DNA of 64,000 nt from Nonomuraea guangzhouensis. GTDB taxonomy: Bacteria; Actinomycetota; Actinomycetes; Streptosporangiales; Streptosporangiaceae. The translations under genes and the position numbers were made by a program. Below, piece after piece: positions 25,539 through 34,249 of the stretch. The notes beneath the pieces were generated by a model. It worked only from the letters and a program-made list of their open reading frames with translations, had not been told where the DNA came from and did no database searches. The DNA is taken from NCBI RefSeq assembly GCF_019396345.1, contig NZ_JAHKRM010000033.1:1-64000 (forward strand), given 5' to 3'. The first letter of the stretch is position 1, and each line of letters starts with the position of its first letter.

Positions 25539-26275
25539 CGTGCCGGCCCGTAGGAGGTGAGGAAGGCTCTCGTCCGCGCCTCCCGAGGGTCGTCGAGCAC
25601 CTTCTGCGGCGGCCCCTCCTCCACGATGCGGCCCCGGTCGAGGAAGGCCACCCAGTCGGAGACCTCCCTGGCGAAGGGAACCTCGTGCGTGACGATCAGC
25701 ATGGTCATGCCGTCGTCGGCGAGGGTACGCATGACGCGCAGCACCTCGCCGGTCGACTCGGGGTCGAGGGCCGAGGTGGGCTCGTCGAACAGCAGCACCG
25801 CCGGCTTGAGCGCGAGCGCCCGGGCGATGGCGACCCGCTGCTGCTCGCCGCCGGACATCTGCCCGGGGAAGGCGAGCGCGCGGTGCGCCAGTCCCACCCT
25901 GCGCAGCAGGTGTACGGCCGTCGCCACCGCCTCGTCCTCGCCGATGCCGGCCGCCTTCATCTGCGCGAGCACCACGTTCTCCACGGCCGTCAGGTGCGGG
26001 AAGAGATGGAAGCGCTGGAAGACCATGCCGACGCGCTGGCGCAGCCTGGCCAGGTCGCCGGCCGCCGGGTGGATCCGCTCGCCGGCCAGCTCGATGATGC
26101 CCGCGTCCGGTCGTTCCAGCAGGTTGACGCAGCGCAGCAGCGTGCTCTTGCCGCCGCCGCTCTGGCCCAGGATGCTCACGATGTCGCCCGGCCGTACCTC
26201 CAGGCCGACATCGTCGAGCACCCGGCGGCCGTCGAAGGACTTGGTCAGCCCGTCGATTCTCACCAGCGGTGTCAT
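25535..26275 (-). CDS. Polar amino-acid ABC transporter ATPase (GlnQ type)
   Basis: The 246-residue ATPase has Walker A GQSGGGKST, the Q-loop FQRFHLFPHLTAVEN typical of polar amino-acid importers, the signature MSGGEQQRVAIARALAL, Walker B VLLFDEPTSALDPES and the switch His in VTHEVPFA. It energises import with the permease upstream, which it overlaps by 4 bases. The operon order is binding protein, permease, ATPase, oxidase. Confidence 0.95.
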   Translation of the reverse strand: MTPLVRIDGLTKSFDGRRVLDDVGLEVRPGDIVSILGQSGGGKSTLLRCVNLLERPDAGIIELAGERIHPAAGDLARLRQRVGMVFQRFHLFPHLTAVENVVLAQMKAAGIGEDEAVATAVHLLRRVGLAHRALAFPGQMSGGEQQRVAIARALALKPAVLLFDEPTSALDPESTGEVLRVMRTLADDGMTMLIVTHEVPFAREVSDWVAFLDRGRIVEEGPPQKVLDDPREARTRAFLTSYGPAR

Positions 26276-26985
26276 GAAGCCTCTCCCAGCAACGCGCGGG
26301 CCTTGCGCAGGCGGCGACGCCTGCCCATGAGCAGCGGCGAGCCCGCCCTGACCCGCCGTTCCAGCCAGAGCAGCGCCTGCGACAGCGGATAGCAGAGCGC
26401 GAAGTAGATCGCCGCGATGACGAGGTAGACCTCCAGCGCCCTGAAGGTGTCCGACGTGATGAGCTGCGCCTGGGTCATGAGCTCGGCCGCCGAGATCGTC
26501 ACCAGCAGCGAGGTGGACTTCAGCAGGTCCACCAGCATCGTGTTGGTGCCGGGCAGGGCGAGCCTGAGCGCCTGCGGGAAGATCACGTGGGTGAACGTGC
26601 CGAGCGGGCTCATGCCCAGGGCCTGGGCGCTCTCCCGCTGGCCGCCGTCCACCCCGGCGAGCGCGGAGCGGAAGATCTCCGACAGGTAGGCGGCGTAGAA
26701 GACCACCAGGCTGAGCGCGCCCGCCTCGATCGCGCCCAACCGCACGCCGATCGAGGTCAGCCCGAAGTAGGTGACGAAGATGATCGCCAGCAACGGGATG
26801 TTCTTGAAGACCTCGGTGTAGATCGAGGCGGGCAGCCGCACCAGGCGCGACCTGCTCAGCCGCATGAGCGCGAGGAGCAGCCCGAGCACGACCGCTCCCG
26901 CGAAGCCCAGTGCCGCGTACTCCACGGTGCGCAGCAGCCCCTGCAGGAGCGCGTCGGTGTAGTCGGACCAGGGAACCTTGAACAC
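26272..26985 (-). CDS. Polar amino-acid ABC transporter permease (HisM/GlnP type)
   Basis: The 237-residue permease has about five membrane segments and the family signature near residues 125-150 (ESAQALGMSPLGTFTHVIFPQA), with TEVFKNIPLLAIIFV near residue 57. The GTG start has GGAGG 6 bases upstream. It follows the binding-protein gene by 14 bases and overlaps the ATPase gene. Only one permease is encoded, so it probably works as a homodimer. Confidence 0.94.
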   Translation of the reverse strand: MFKVPWSDYTDALLQGLLRTVEYAALGFAGAVVLGLLLALMRLSRSRLVRLPASIYTEVFKNIPLLAIIFVTYFGLTSIGVRLGAIEAGALSLVVFYAAYLSEIFRSALAGVDGGQRESAQALGMSPLGTFTHVIFPQALRLALPGTNTMLVDLLKSTSLLVTISAAELMTQAQLITSDTFRALEVYLVIAAIYFALCYPLSQALLWLERRVRAGSPLLMGRRRRLRKARALLGEAS

Positions 26986-26999
26986 GTCGCGCCTCCGTC

Positions 27000-27893
27000 T
27001 TACAGGCTGGGAGGCTGCCAGCCGGCCGGGCGATCGACGCCGCGCCGCTGCTGGGCCATCCAGGGTGAGGGCTTGAGGAACTGCTGGGCGTCGCCGCCGT
27101 ACTTCTTGATCAGCGCGGCCATCTCGCCGTTGGCGTACATGCCTCTGATCGCCTGGGACACGGCCTGCTCCAGCTTGGGCTCCTCCTTGGGGATGTAGAA
27201 GCTGGTCATGTACGGCCGCAGGTATTCGTAGGCCGCCTGCTTCTTGACCTCGTCATCGGTCGGCGCGGTGAGGTAGCGGGTGCTGAACCGCATGTCAGGG
27301 CGCTTCTGCTGGGTGTAGATGATCAGCAGCGGGTCGAGGAAGCCCACCTGGATGCGGCCGGCGGACAGGTCGTTGAAGACGCCCTGCGCGTCGGGGTAGG
27401 CGTGCAGCTTGGCTCCGGGGATGGCCTCGATCGACTTCACCCAGACGTAGCCCGTCACGGTGCCGAGCGGGAGTCCTTCGAGGTTGGCGACCGTGGCGTA
27501 CTGCTTGTCGCCGTGCACCGCCATCGCCGGCGGCGAGTAGTAGGGCGGGTCGGTGAACAGGCCCTGCGCCTGCCGCTCCTTCGACCACGCGATGCCGCCG
27601 ATGGAGATGTCGACCCGGCGGGCCTGCACGTTGCCGAGCATCCCGCTGAAGTCGGTGACCTGGGGTTCGAGCTTCAGGTTGAGCTTCTTCGCGACGGCCT
27701 GGAGGATCTCGCTGTCGATGCCGACGAGGTCCTGGCCGCGGACCGCTGTGTAGGGCATGTACGGCTGGACGGCGACCTTGAGCACGCCCGGTTCGATGGT
27801 GTTGTAGGAGTTTGCGACAGGTTTGTCAGATCCACACCCTGCCAGGGCGGTAATCGTGATCAATGCGACTATAACGCCGCTTTTCCGCCTCAT
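27000..27893 (-). CDS. Amino-acid-binding lipoprotein of the ABC importer
   Basis: The 297-residue family 3 solute-binding protein has a lipoprotein signal ending TALAGC-G and a mature domain with LVGIDSEILQAVAKKL and the paired lobes of this family. It is membrane anchored on the outer face. The ATG at 27893 is preceded by GAAAGAGG. It is the first gene of the importer/oxidase operon and divergent from the CdaR-type regulator, which probably controls it. Confidence 0.93.
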   Translation of the reverse strand: MRRKSGVIVALITITALAGCGSDKPVANSYNTIEPGVLKVAVQPYMPYTAVRGQDLVGIDSEILQAVAKKLNLKLEPQVTDFSGMLGNVQARRVDISIGGIAWSKERQAQGLFTDPPYYSPPAMAVHGDKQYATVANLEGLPLGTVTGYVWVKSIEAIPGAKLHAYPDAQGVFNDLSAGRIQVGFLDPLLIIYTQQKRPDMRFSTRYLTAPTDDEVKKQAAYEYLRPYMTSFYIPKEEPKLEQAVSQAIRGMYANGEMAALIKKYGGDAQQFLKPSPWMAQQRRGVDRPAGWQPPSL

Positions 27894-28038
27894 GGCGACC
27901 TCTTTCCGATATATCCCCCAGAACTCGTATTGCGCCCACCGTAGACGAGCTTCACTCGCACGTCATTGGACGATAAATTCATAGTTAGCGGGATATCTCG
28001 GCGTGTTGTCGTACGATCCGCACGATAGAGGTGGATGT
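27894..28038. promoter_or_regulatory. Divergent control region, amino-acid importer and CdaR-type regulator
   Basis: This 145-base AT-richer gap separates the two divergent units. A palindrome TCGTACGA lies at 28011-28018, close to the regulator start, with a nearby CGCACGA half copy. A GAGGTGG ribosome binding site precedes the regulator ATG. Promoters for both directions must be here; exact boxes are not clear. Confidence 0.5.
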
Positions 28039-29226
28039 ATGTCTCAGCCCTGGCCACCGGTCCTCACGCCCACGCTCGCCCAGGGGATCGCCGGTGACAC
28101 CAGCGACATCATCGGCTTCAACGTGCTGATCACCGATCCGGACGGCGTGGTCATCGGCAGCGGCGACACGCGCCGCATCGGCTCGTTCCACGAGGCGTCG
28201 GTGGAGGTCATGCGCACCCTGAAGTCCGCGGCGCACTCCGCGGAGCAGGCTCGCCGGCTGCGGGGGGTGCGGCCCGGGATCACGTTGCCGATCATCATCG
28301 ACGGCCGGGCGCTGGGCACGGTCGGCATCACCGGCTCCCCCGCCCGGGTCCAGCGATTCGGGCTGGTGGTCAAGCGGCAGACGGAGATCATGCTGCAGGA
28401 GTCGATGCGGCTGCGCTCCCGGCTGGTGCTGGAGCGGACGGTGGAGGACCTGCTCCGCGACATCGCGCAGTTCGACCCCGACGTGATCAATCCCGAAGAT
28501 CTCGTCGCGCGGGCCGGCGAGCTCGGCTACAACCTGCGGGCGGAGCGGACCGCGGTGATCATCGACGTCGGCGAGGGCGCGCCGTCGGGGCTCGGCGAGG
28601 GCGTGCCGAGCCCCGACGGATCGGGCACCCGGTCGATGCTGCTCCGGGCCATCCGCGAGACGTTCTCCGGTGCCCAGGACCTCGTGGCCGCGATGACCTC
28701 CAGCCGGTTCGCCGCGCTCCCCCGCCGGCCCGCCGGCACCGATCTGCGATCCCTCTGCCTGCCGCTGGCCGACCACATCCGCCAGCGGATCGGGCTCCGG
28801 GTCGCGATCGGCCTCGGCGTCGCGGCCGACTCGGTCCCTGGGCTGCACGACTCCTACCAGGACGCGGCCACCGCGCTGCGCCTCGGGCCGCGCGTCCAGT
28901 CCGACGCGCCGGTCCACTCCATCGGCGACCTGCGGGTCCACCAGTTGCTGGCCGCGGCGCCGCGCAGGGCACGCGCGCGCTTCGCCGGCCTCTCCATCGC
29001 CGGGCTGCGGGCCCGTCCCGACTGGCCGGTGCTGCGCCAGACCGTCATCGCGTACTGCGAGAGCGGCTGCAACCTCGTCCGGGCCGCGGCCGCGCTGAAC
29101 ATCCACCGCAACACGCTGCTCTACCGCCTGGACAAGATCTCCCAGCTGTCCGGCCGGCCGGCCGACGATCACCGGGCCCGCCTGGCCCTGTACCTGGCCT
29201 GCGTGGCCGACCAGATAGAGCCCTGA
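28039..29226 (+). CDS. CdaR/PucR-family transcriptional regulator
   Basis: The 395-residue protein has an N-terminal sugar-diacid-recognition-like domain (LTPTLAQGIAGDTSDIIGFN), a middle GGDEF-like region, and the C-terminal PucR helix-turn-helix (NLVRAAAALNIHRNTLLYRL). The ATG at 28039 with GAGGTGG upstream is preferred over an earlier in-frame codon at 28003. It is divergent from the amino-acid ABC operon with the D-amino-acid oxidase, so it probably activates that operon on sensing an organic acid. The ligand is unknown. Confidence 0.88.
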   Translation: MSQPWPPVLTPTLAQGIAGDTSDIIGFNVLITDPDGVVIGSGDTRRIGSFHEASVEVMRTLKSAAHSAEQARRLRGVRPGITLPIIIDGRALGTVGITGSPARVQRFGLVVKRQTEIMLQESMRLRSRLVLERTVEDLLRDIAQFDPDVINPEDLVARAGELGYNLRAERTAVIIDVGEGAPSGLGEGVPSPDGSGTRSMLLRAIRETFSGAQDLVAAMTSSRFAALPRRPAGTDLRSLCLPLADHIRQRIGLRVAIGLGVAADSVPGLHDSYQDAATALRLGPRVQSDAPVHSIGDLRVHQLLAAAPRRARARFAGLSIAGLRARPDWPVLRQTVIAYCESGCNLVRAAAALNIHRNTLLYRLDKISQLSGRPADDHRARLALYLACVADQIEP

Positions 29227-29228
29227 GC

Positions 29229-29506
29229 GATCGATCAATCAGGCAGCCGTCCACTCCGCCGTCGGCGCCCCTGTTGAAGGCCGACAGCCGCTGCGCCGGA
29301 GTGCCGTGGTCGCCGCAGCAGGGCGGGAGCTTGCCGGAACGGGAGTAACCGTCGACGATCTTGGGACGGGAATATCCGCCGTTGACGAAATCTCCCCAAT
29401 GCCGCGCCCAGAACCGGTTGACTTCGGTGGTCGCCGTGGAGCTGTCCTGCCCCATGTCGTCGAAGGCCGCACGGGTGCCGGCCGCCTCACTGGGGCCGCC
29501 GGTCAC
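29229..29506 (-). pseudogene. Remnant of a secreted or metallopeptidase-like protein
   Basis: The minus-strand frame encodes a coherent stretch with VNRFWARHWGDF, a YSRPKIVDGY segment, paired Cys (LPPCCGD) and an AQRLSAFNRGADGG segment. This resembles the ends of actinobacterial neutral zinc metallopeptidase-like proteins, but no HExxH motif is present. The frame then runs without a stop into the regulator gene. I read it as a degraded fragment; the family assignment is weak. Confidence 0.3.
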
Positions 29507-29601
29507 CGTTCCACGACCCCCCAGGAGAGACGATTCTCATCGATGTCAGGGCCCTGGCCAACGCCCGGTTCCGGCTGCTCCTGCTGAGCCAGACGGCCTC
29601 G

Positions 29602-30759
29602 GTGATGGGCGAGCAGATGTTCGCCGTCGCGATCACCGTTTCGGTGCTCGGCGCCGGGGGTGACGCCTCGTCGCTCGGGCTGGTGCTCGCCGTCCGCGGC
29701 GTCGCCCTGGTGATCTTCCTGCCGATCGGCGGCGTGTGGGCCGACCGGCTGCCGCGACGGCAGATCATGATGGCCGCGTACGGGGTCCTGGCCGTCGTGG
29801 TCGCCGCGCTGGCACTGGCCCCCGGCCTGCCGATCTGGAGCGCCGCGGTGGTCATCTTCATCGCCGGAGTCACCGAGGCGTTCATCCGGCCCGCCTTCAA
29901 CGCGATACTCCGGGGCGTCCTCGCGGAGGACGAACGGATGTCCGGCCGGTCCCTGATCGCGGTCTCGATCCGTACCGGCATCATGGTGGGGCCCGCCCTG
30001 TGCGTGGCCTTGGTCGCCGCCACCGGGACGCGCGCCGCCTACGGGATCACCGTGGCCGTGTTCGCGGTGGCGGCCGTGGTGTTCTGGCGGATCAGGGAGC
30101 CGCGCTGGACTCCCGGGCCCCGCACCTCGTTCGCCGGTGACATCAGGACCGGCGTGGCCGAGGCGCGGCGGCGTCCCTGGGTGCTGGCCATCCTGATCTT
30201 CTCGTCGGTCAGCCTCATGTTCGTCCTGGCGCCCGCACAGGTCCTGCTGCCGGTCGTGAGCACGACGAGGTTCGGGTCGCCCGCCGTGTACGGGCTCGCC
30301 CTCACGTGTTACGGCGTCGGCGGCCTCATCGGCGGGCTGATCACGATGGCGTGGCGGCCCAGAGCCGTCGGGGTGCTGGCCATGGTGTGCATGGCGTTGT
30401 ACGCCGCGGCGCCGCTCTCGCTCCTGCTCGCCACCTCTCCGCTCCCCATCCTGGTCGCGTACGTGATCGCCGGAGCGGGCGTCGAGATCTACGCCATCCA
30501 CTGGGAGGTGGCCCTGCAGCGGGCCATCCCCGACCAGCTCATCGGGCGGATGACCTCGTTCGCCTGGCTGTGCGGCTTCGGGCTGCTGCCCTTCGGCCAG
30601 GCGCTGACCGGGCCGTTGGCGGAGCTGACGAGCACCGCGGCCGTCCTCGCCACGGCCGCGGGCATCGTACTCGTCGTACCGCCCGCTCTCCTCCTGGTCA
30701 GGGGAATGCCCCACCTTCATGAGCCCGACCGGAAAGACGACATTTTTACGGATTATTGA
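29602..30759 (+). CDS. MFS efflux transporter (MFS_3 / EntS-like)
   Basis: The 385-residue part from GTG 29602 has about eleven to twelve hydrophobic segments and the MFS motif GGVWADRLPRRQ between helices 2 and 3. In-frame codons upstream, from about 29533, read V-R-A-L-A-N-A-R-F-R-L-L-L-L-S-Q, the usual N-terminus of this family, but contain no ATG, GTG or TTG. An AGGAGAG site at 29523-29529 stands before this extension, and an ATG at 29543 is one base out of frame. Either a non-standard start (ATT or ATC) or a single-base deletion explains this. Substrate is unknown. Confidence 0.8.
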   Translation: MMGEQMFAVAITVSVLGAGGDASSLGLVLAVRGVALVIFLPIGGVWADRLPRRQIMMAAYGVLAVVVAALALAPGLPIWSAAVVIFIAGVTEAFIRPAFNAILRGVLAEDERMSGRSLIAVSIRTGIMVGPALCVALVAATGTRAAYGITVAVFAVAAVVFWRIREPRWTPGPRTSFAGDIRTGVAEARRRPWVLAILIFSSVSLMFVLAPAQVLLPVVSTTRFGSPAVYGLALTCYGVGGLIGGLITMAWRPRAVGVLAMVCMALYAAAPLSLLLATSPLPILVAYVIAGAGVEIYAIHWEVALQRAIPDQLIGRMTSFAWLCGFGLLPFGQALTGPLAELTSTAAVLATAAGIVLVVPPALLLVRGMPHLHEPDRKDDIFTDY

Positions 30760-30791
30760 CGGAAAAATTAGGCGTCGACAGACTCTGCGGC

Positions 30792-33104
30792 ATGCCCCTC
30801 ATCCATGATCCTTTGTCGCGGCTCAGCCGGGTCCTCGGCGTCACCGCTCTGCTGTCCGGGCTGGTCATCGGCCCACCGGCGGAGGCGGCGCGGGCGCCGA
30901 GCACGTACGCCAACCCGGTGTCGGCGGGGGTGGTCGACACCTTCCCCGACCCGACGATGATCCACGGCAAGGACGGGTTCTGGAACGCCTACGGCACCCA
31001 GAACCCGGTGTTCAACAGCAAGGGCGAGGACGGCGAGCGGATTCTGCCGATCCTGCGCTCCCGGGACATGGTGCGCTGGGAGTACGCCGGGCAGGTCTTC
31101 ACCCCGGAGACCCAGCCCGCCTGGCACAACGCCGCACGGCTCTGGGCGCCGGATATCAGGTACATCGACGGCAAGTACTACCTCTACTACTCGGTGTCCT
31201 CCAACGGCGGTGACCTCGGCCTGGCGACGGCACCGACGCCGACCGGGCCGTGGACCGACGCGGGCGACGTGCTGCCGTCCTCGACCGGCTGCCCCACGGG
31301 CAACATCGACCAGGCGCAGTTCACCGACATCGACGGCACCCCGTACATGTACTGGGGAAGCTACGACGTCGTCTGCGTCGCGAAGATGAACGCCGACGCC
31401 ACCCGCATCGAGGGCGCGGCGACCCAGGTGGCCAGGGGGCGCCGGATGGAAGGCGCGTACGTCGTCCGGCACGGAGCCTTCTACTACCTGTTCTACTCCG
31501 ACGCCGGCTGCTGCCAGGGCTCCTACAGCGGCTACCAGGTCAAGGCCGGCCGTTCCACCAGCCCGTGGGGTCCGTTCGTGGACGACGAGGGCGTCGACCT
31601 GATGAGCCTGACCAGCAAGGGCGCCATCGTGGTCGGCGCCAACGGCAACCGCTGGGCCGGGCCGGGCCACAGCGGCTTCCAGACCGACCTGTCCGGTCAG
31701 GACTGGCTCGTCTACCACGGCATCTCGAAGGACGACCCCGACTTCCCGCCGATCGGCGGCGGCCGGCTCGCGGGCCTGAGCAAGCGCCCGCTGCTGATCG
31801 ACCGGCTGGACTGGATCGACGGCTGGCCGGTGGTACGCGCCGGAGCCGGACCCTCCGAAGGCGACCAGCCCGCGCCGGTGACCTCCTTCGACACCGGCGG
31901 CATGTTCGACAACGGTTCCCTGACCGGCTGGCGGGCCGCGCGAGGCTGGTCCGTCCGAACCGACCAGGACGCGGGCGGGTACGCGAGCCACACCGGAAGC
32001 ACCACCGAGCCCGCGTACCTGGTGACCGCGGAGAAGGCACCCACCGCCGGCGTACGGGCGCAGGCGGACCTACGCGTCACCGCCGGCGCCGCCGGACTCA
32101 CCTTCGCCCACGTCAACCGCGAGAACAACGTGGTGGCCTGGCTGGACCGGGACCGCCGCGCGCTGGTCACCGACGTGCTCATCGGCGGCAGGAGCCGCGG
32201 CAGGTCGGTCACGGCGCTGCCGGCCGGGTTCGACTTCGGCACCTGGCACAGCGTGGTGGCCGAGCTGCGCGGCACCGAGCTGACCGTCCAGGTGAGCGCC
32301 GACCGGCTCGGTGACCCGGTCGCCGAGCAGACGCGCCGCCTGCCGGCGGCCGCGGCCCGCCACGGCGCGGTCGGCGCGGTCGCGCGCGGCAGCGCCGACG
32401 CCGACAACGTCGGGGCCGCGAAGCTGTACACCCCCGTCACCGAGCGGGTGCCTGACCCCCGGCCGGGTGATCTGCTGCCCGCCTACAGCGACGAGTTCGA
32501 CGGCGACACCGTCCCCGGCTCGCCCTGGCAGTGGGTACGCGGCCCGGCGGCCGGCGTCACCATGACCGGCGGCGCGCTGTCCTGGCCGACCCAGAACGCT
32601 GAGCTGTTCCAGGGCACCAACACCGCCTCGGTGCTACTGCGGGACGCGCCGGAGGGCGACTACACGGTGGAGACGAAGATCGACTTCGCTCCTGCTCAGT
32701 CCTCCCAGCAGGCCGGGATCCTGCTGTACGAGAATGACGACCGCTACTTCAAGATGGTGCACTCGGTGGTCCCGCTGCAGCGGGGCAACGGGGCGGTGGT
32801 CCAGCTCAGCGAGTTCGCCAAGGAAGGGGAGCGGCCGACGACCACCCCGCCGACCGCGATCTTCAACGGCCCGATGTTCGGCGGGCCGACCGCCGACACG
32901 ATGTGGCTGCGGCTGTCCCACCACGCCGACACCGCCAACGGCGAGACCGAGGTTCGTGCCGCGACCAGCAGAGACGGCGCGCACTGGGTGTACAACGGCG
33001 TGTGGACCCTGCCTGCCAAGGACCGGCTCAAGATCGGCCTGGTCTCGATGAACAGGTCGGGCGCCGTGGCCCGGTTCGACTACGTCAGGACCTACGGCGG
33101 CTGA
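30792..33104 (+). CDS. Secreted GH43-type glycoside hydrolase with C-terminal jelly-roll domains
   Basis: The 770-residue protein has a Sec signal peptide with cleavage near AEAARA, then a five-bladed beta-propeller with the GH43 residues: base Asp53 in FPDPTM, Asp173 in the NIDQ segment and acid Glu220 in MEGAYV. After residue about 370 come a concanavalin-like module and a second one (near 555-770) similar to the C-terminal domain of beta-xylosidases. It should cleave arabinose- or xylose-containing glycans outside the cell. The ATG at 30792 is preferred over a TTG at 30756 that overlaps the MFS stop. Confidence 0.85.
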   Translation: MPLIHDPLSRLSRVLGVTALLSGLVIGPPAEAARAPSTYANPVSAGVVDTFPDPTMIHGKDGFWNAYGTQNPVFNSKGEDGERILPILRSRDMVRWEYAGQVFTPETQPAWHNAARLWAPDIRYIDGKYYLYYSVSSNGGDLGLATAPTPTGPWTDAGDVLPSSTGCPTGNIDQAQFTDIDGTPYMYWGSYDVVCVAKMNADATRIEGAATQVARGRRMEGAYVVRHGAFYYLFYSDAGCCQGSYSGYQVKAGRSTSPWGPFVDDEGVDLMSLTSKGAIVVGANGNRWAGPGHSGFQTDLSGQDWLVYHGISKDDPDFPPIGGGRLAGLSKRPLLIDRLDWIDGWPVVRAGAGPSEGDQPAPVTSFDTGGMFDNGSLTGWRAARGWSVRTDQDAGGYASHTGSTTEPAYLVTAEKAPTAGVRAQADLRVTAGAAGLTFAHVNRENNVVAWLDRDRRALVTDVLIGGRSRGRSVTALPAGFDFGTWHSVVAELRGTELTVQVSADRLGDPVAEQTRRLPAAAARHGAVGAVARGSADADNVGAAKLYTPVTERVPDPRPGDLLPAYSDEFDGDTVPGSPWQWVRGPAAGVTMTGGALSWPTQNAELFQGTNTASVLLRDAPEGDYTVETKIDFAPAQSSQQAGILLYENDDRYFKMVHSVVPLQRGNGAVVQLSEFAKEGERPTTTPPTAIFNGPMFGGPTADTMWLRLSHHADTANGETEVRAATSRDGAHWVYNGVWTLPAKDRLKIGLVSMNRSGAVARFDYVRTYGG

Positions 33105-33106
33105 AC

Positions 33107-33130
33107 CCACGGGGTCGGCGGGTCCCGTGG
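33107..33130. terminator. Hairpin between convergent genes
   Basis: CCACGGG at 33107-33113 and CCCGTGG at 33124-33130 form a perfect 7-bp stem with a 10-base loop. It lies just after the glycosidase stop and before the end of the convergent zinc ribbon gene. There is no T-tract, as usual for actinomycete hairpin terminators. It could serve both directions. Confidence 0.55.
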
Positions 33131-33140
33131 CGGCGCGGGG

Positions 33141-33356
33141 TCAGTCCCTGGGGCGTACGAACAGTTCGAGATGCGAGCAGCGGGTGCAGCGGAAGGCTTC
33201 GATGATCCAGACGGCTCTCCCCATGCGCTTGGCCCCGCCGAACAGGCCGCGCTCCAGCGCACCCTGGATCCACCGCCCGTACCCCTGGGATCCTTCGCCT
33301 TTGTCCTCGATGAAGCCCGGCTCGAGGTCCGTTCCATCGCACTGAGTGCAGTTCAT
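33141..33356 (-). CDS. Small zinc ribbon protein
   Basis: The 71-residue protein has CTQC near the N-terminus and CTRC near residue 57, a four-Cys zinc ribbon layout, with a basic Gly-rich middle. I know no named function. The ATG at 33356 is chosen because the Met-Asn-Cys start fits zinc ribbon proteins; an in-frame GTG at 33380 is possible. It follows the tauD-like gene by 27 bases and may be in the same operon by position only. Confidence 0.65.
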   Translation of the reverse strand: MNCTQCDGTDLEPGFIEDKGEGSQGYGRWIQGALERGLFGGAKRMGRAVWIIEAFRCTRCSHLELFVRPRD

Positions 33357-33383
33357 TGTCCGTATTGTGCCAGCGGCCACGGG

Positions 33384-34244
33384 TCAGGCGGGGCCGACGG
33401 GGATGTCTCCGCCCAGGGTGATGCGGTGCATGACGCGGTGGGCGGTGCCGTAGTCGCGGTTGGCGTAGTGAGCGGTGCTGCGGTTGTCCCACATGGCGAT
33501 GTCGCCGGCGCTCCAGCGATGGCGAACGATGTGCTCGGGCTTGGTGAGGTGGGCGTAGAGGAGGTCCAGGATGCCACGGCTCTCCGCCTCGGAGACGCCG
33601 ACGATGTGCGAGGTGAAGCCCGGGTTGACGAAGATGCCCTTGCGGCCGGTCTCCGGGTGTACGCGGACGACGGGGTGCTCCACCGGGTCCAGCCGGGTGA
33701 CGACGTCGCCGTCCCAGACGCTGCCCTTGCCGCCGCGGCGCTGGGCCAGGTAGTAGCCGAACTCCCGGTTGCCGTCGTGTACGGCGGTGAGCTGGTCGGC
33801 CAGCTCGCGGACCGGAGCGGACAGGGAGTCGTAGGCGAGCTGGCTGTCGGCCCAGCTCGTGTCGCCACCGGTCGGGGGCAGGATGACGGCGCGCAGGATC
33901 GAGCCGAGCGGCGGGCGGGGCATGAAGGTGACGTCGGTGTGCCAGATGTCGGCGAAGCCGTTGTCGGCGCTGTCGAGCGCGTAGATCTCCGGATGCGCCT
34001 CGTCCACGCCGCCGACGACCGGGTGGGAGGCGGTCAGCTCACCCAGGCGCCGGCCGAGTGCCACCTGGCCGTCGTCGTCGAGGTGCTGGCCGCGGAAGAA
34101 GAGCACCTTCTTCTCGGTGAGCGCGGCTCGTACGGCGACCAGGTCGTCGTCGTGGGCGTCGGCCAGGTCGAGCCCTTCGACCTGGGCGCCGAAGTGGGGT
34201 CCGAGCGGGTTCAGGGTGAGCTTGGCTGCGGTTCGGGTGGACAT
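33384..34244 (-). CDS. TauD/TfdA-family alpha-ketoglutarate dioxygenase
   Basis: The 286-residue non-heme iron enzyme has the metal motif His102-x-Asp104 in IWHTDVTF, a distal His in the TAHYAN segment, and the C-terminal Arg that binds 2-oxoglutarate in AHRVMHRI. Family members release sulfite from taurine or alkyl sulfonates, or oxidise related compounds. The ATG at 34244 has GGAGAG 8 bases upstream. It ends the SsuC-SsuA-SsuB-like operon, so an imported sulfonate is the likely substrate. Confidence 0.9.
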   Translation of the reverse strand: MSTRTAAKLTLNPLGPHFGAQVEGLDLADAHDDDLVAVRAALTEKKVLFFRGQHLDDDGQVALGRRLGELTASHPVVGGVDEAHPEIYALDSADNGFADIWHTDVTFMPRPPLGSILRAVILPPTGGDTSWADSQLAYDSLSAPVRELADQLTAVHDGNREFGYYLAQRRGGKGSVWDGDVVTRLDPVEHPVVRVHPETGRKGIFVNPGFTSHIVGVSEAESRGILDLLYAHLTKPEHIVRHRWSAGDIAMWDNRSTAHYANRDYGTAHRVMHRITLGGDIPVGPA

Positions 34245-34249
34245 GTGGA

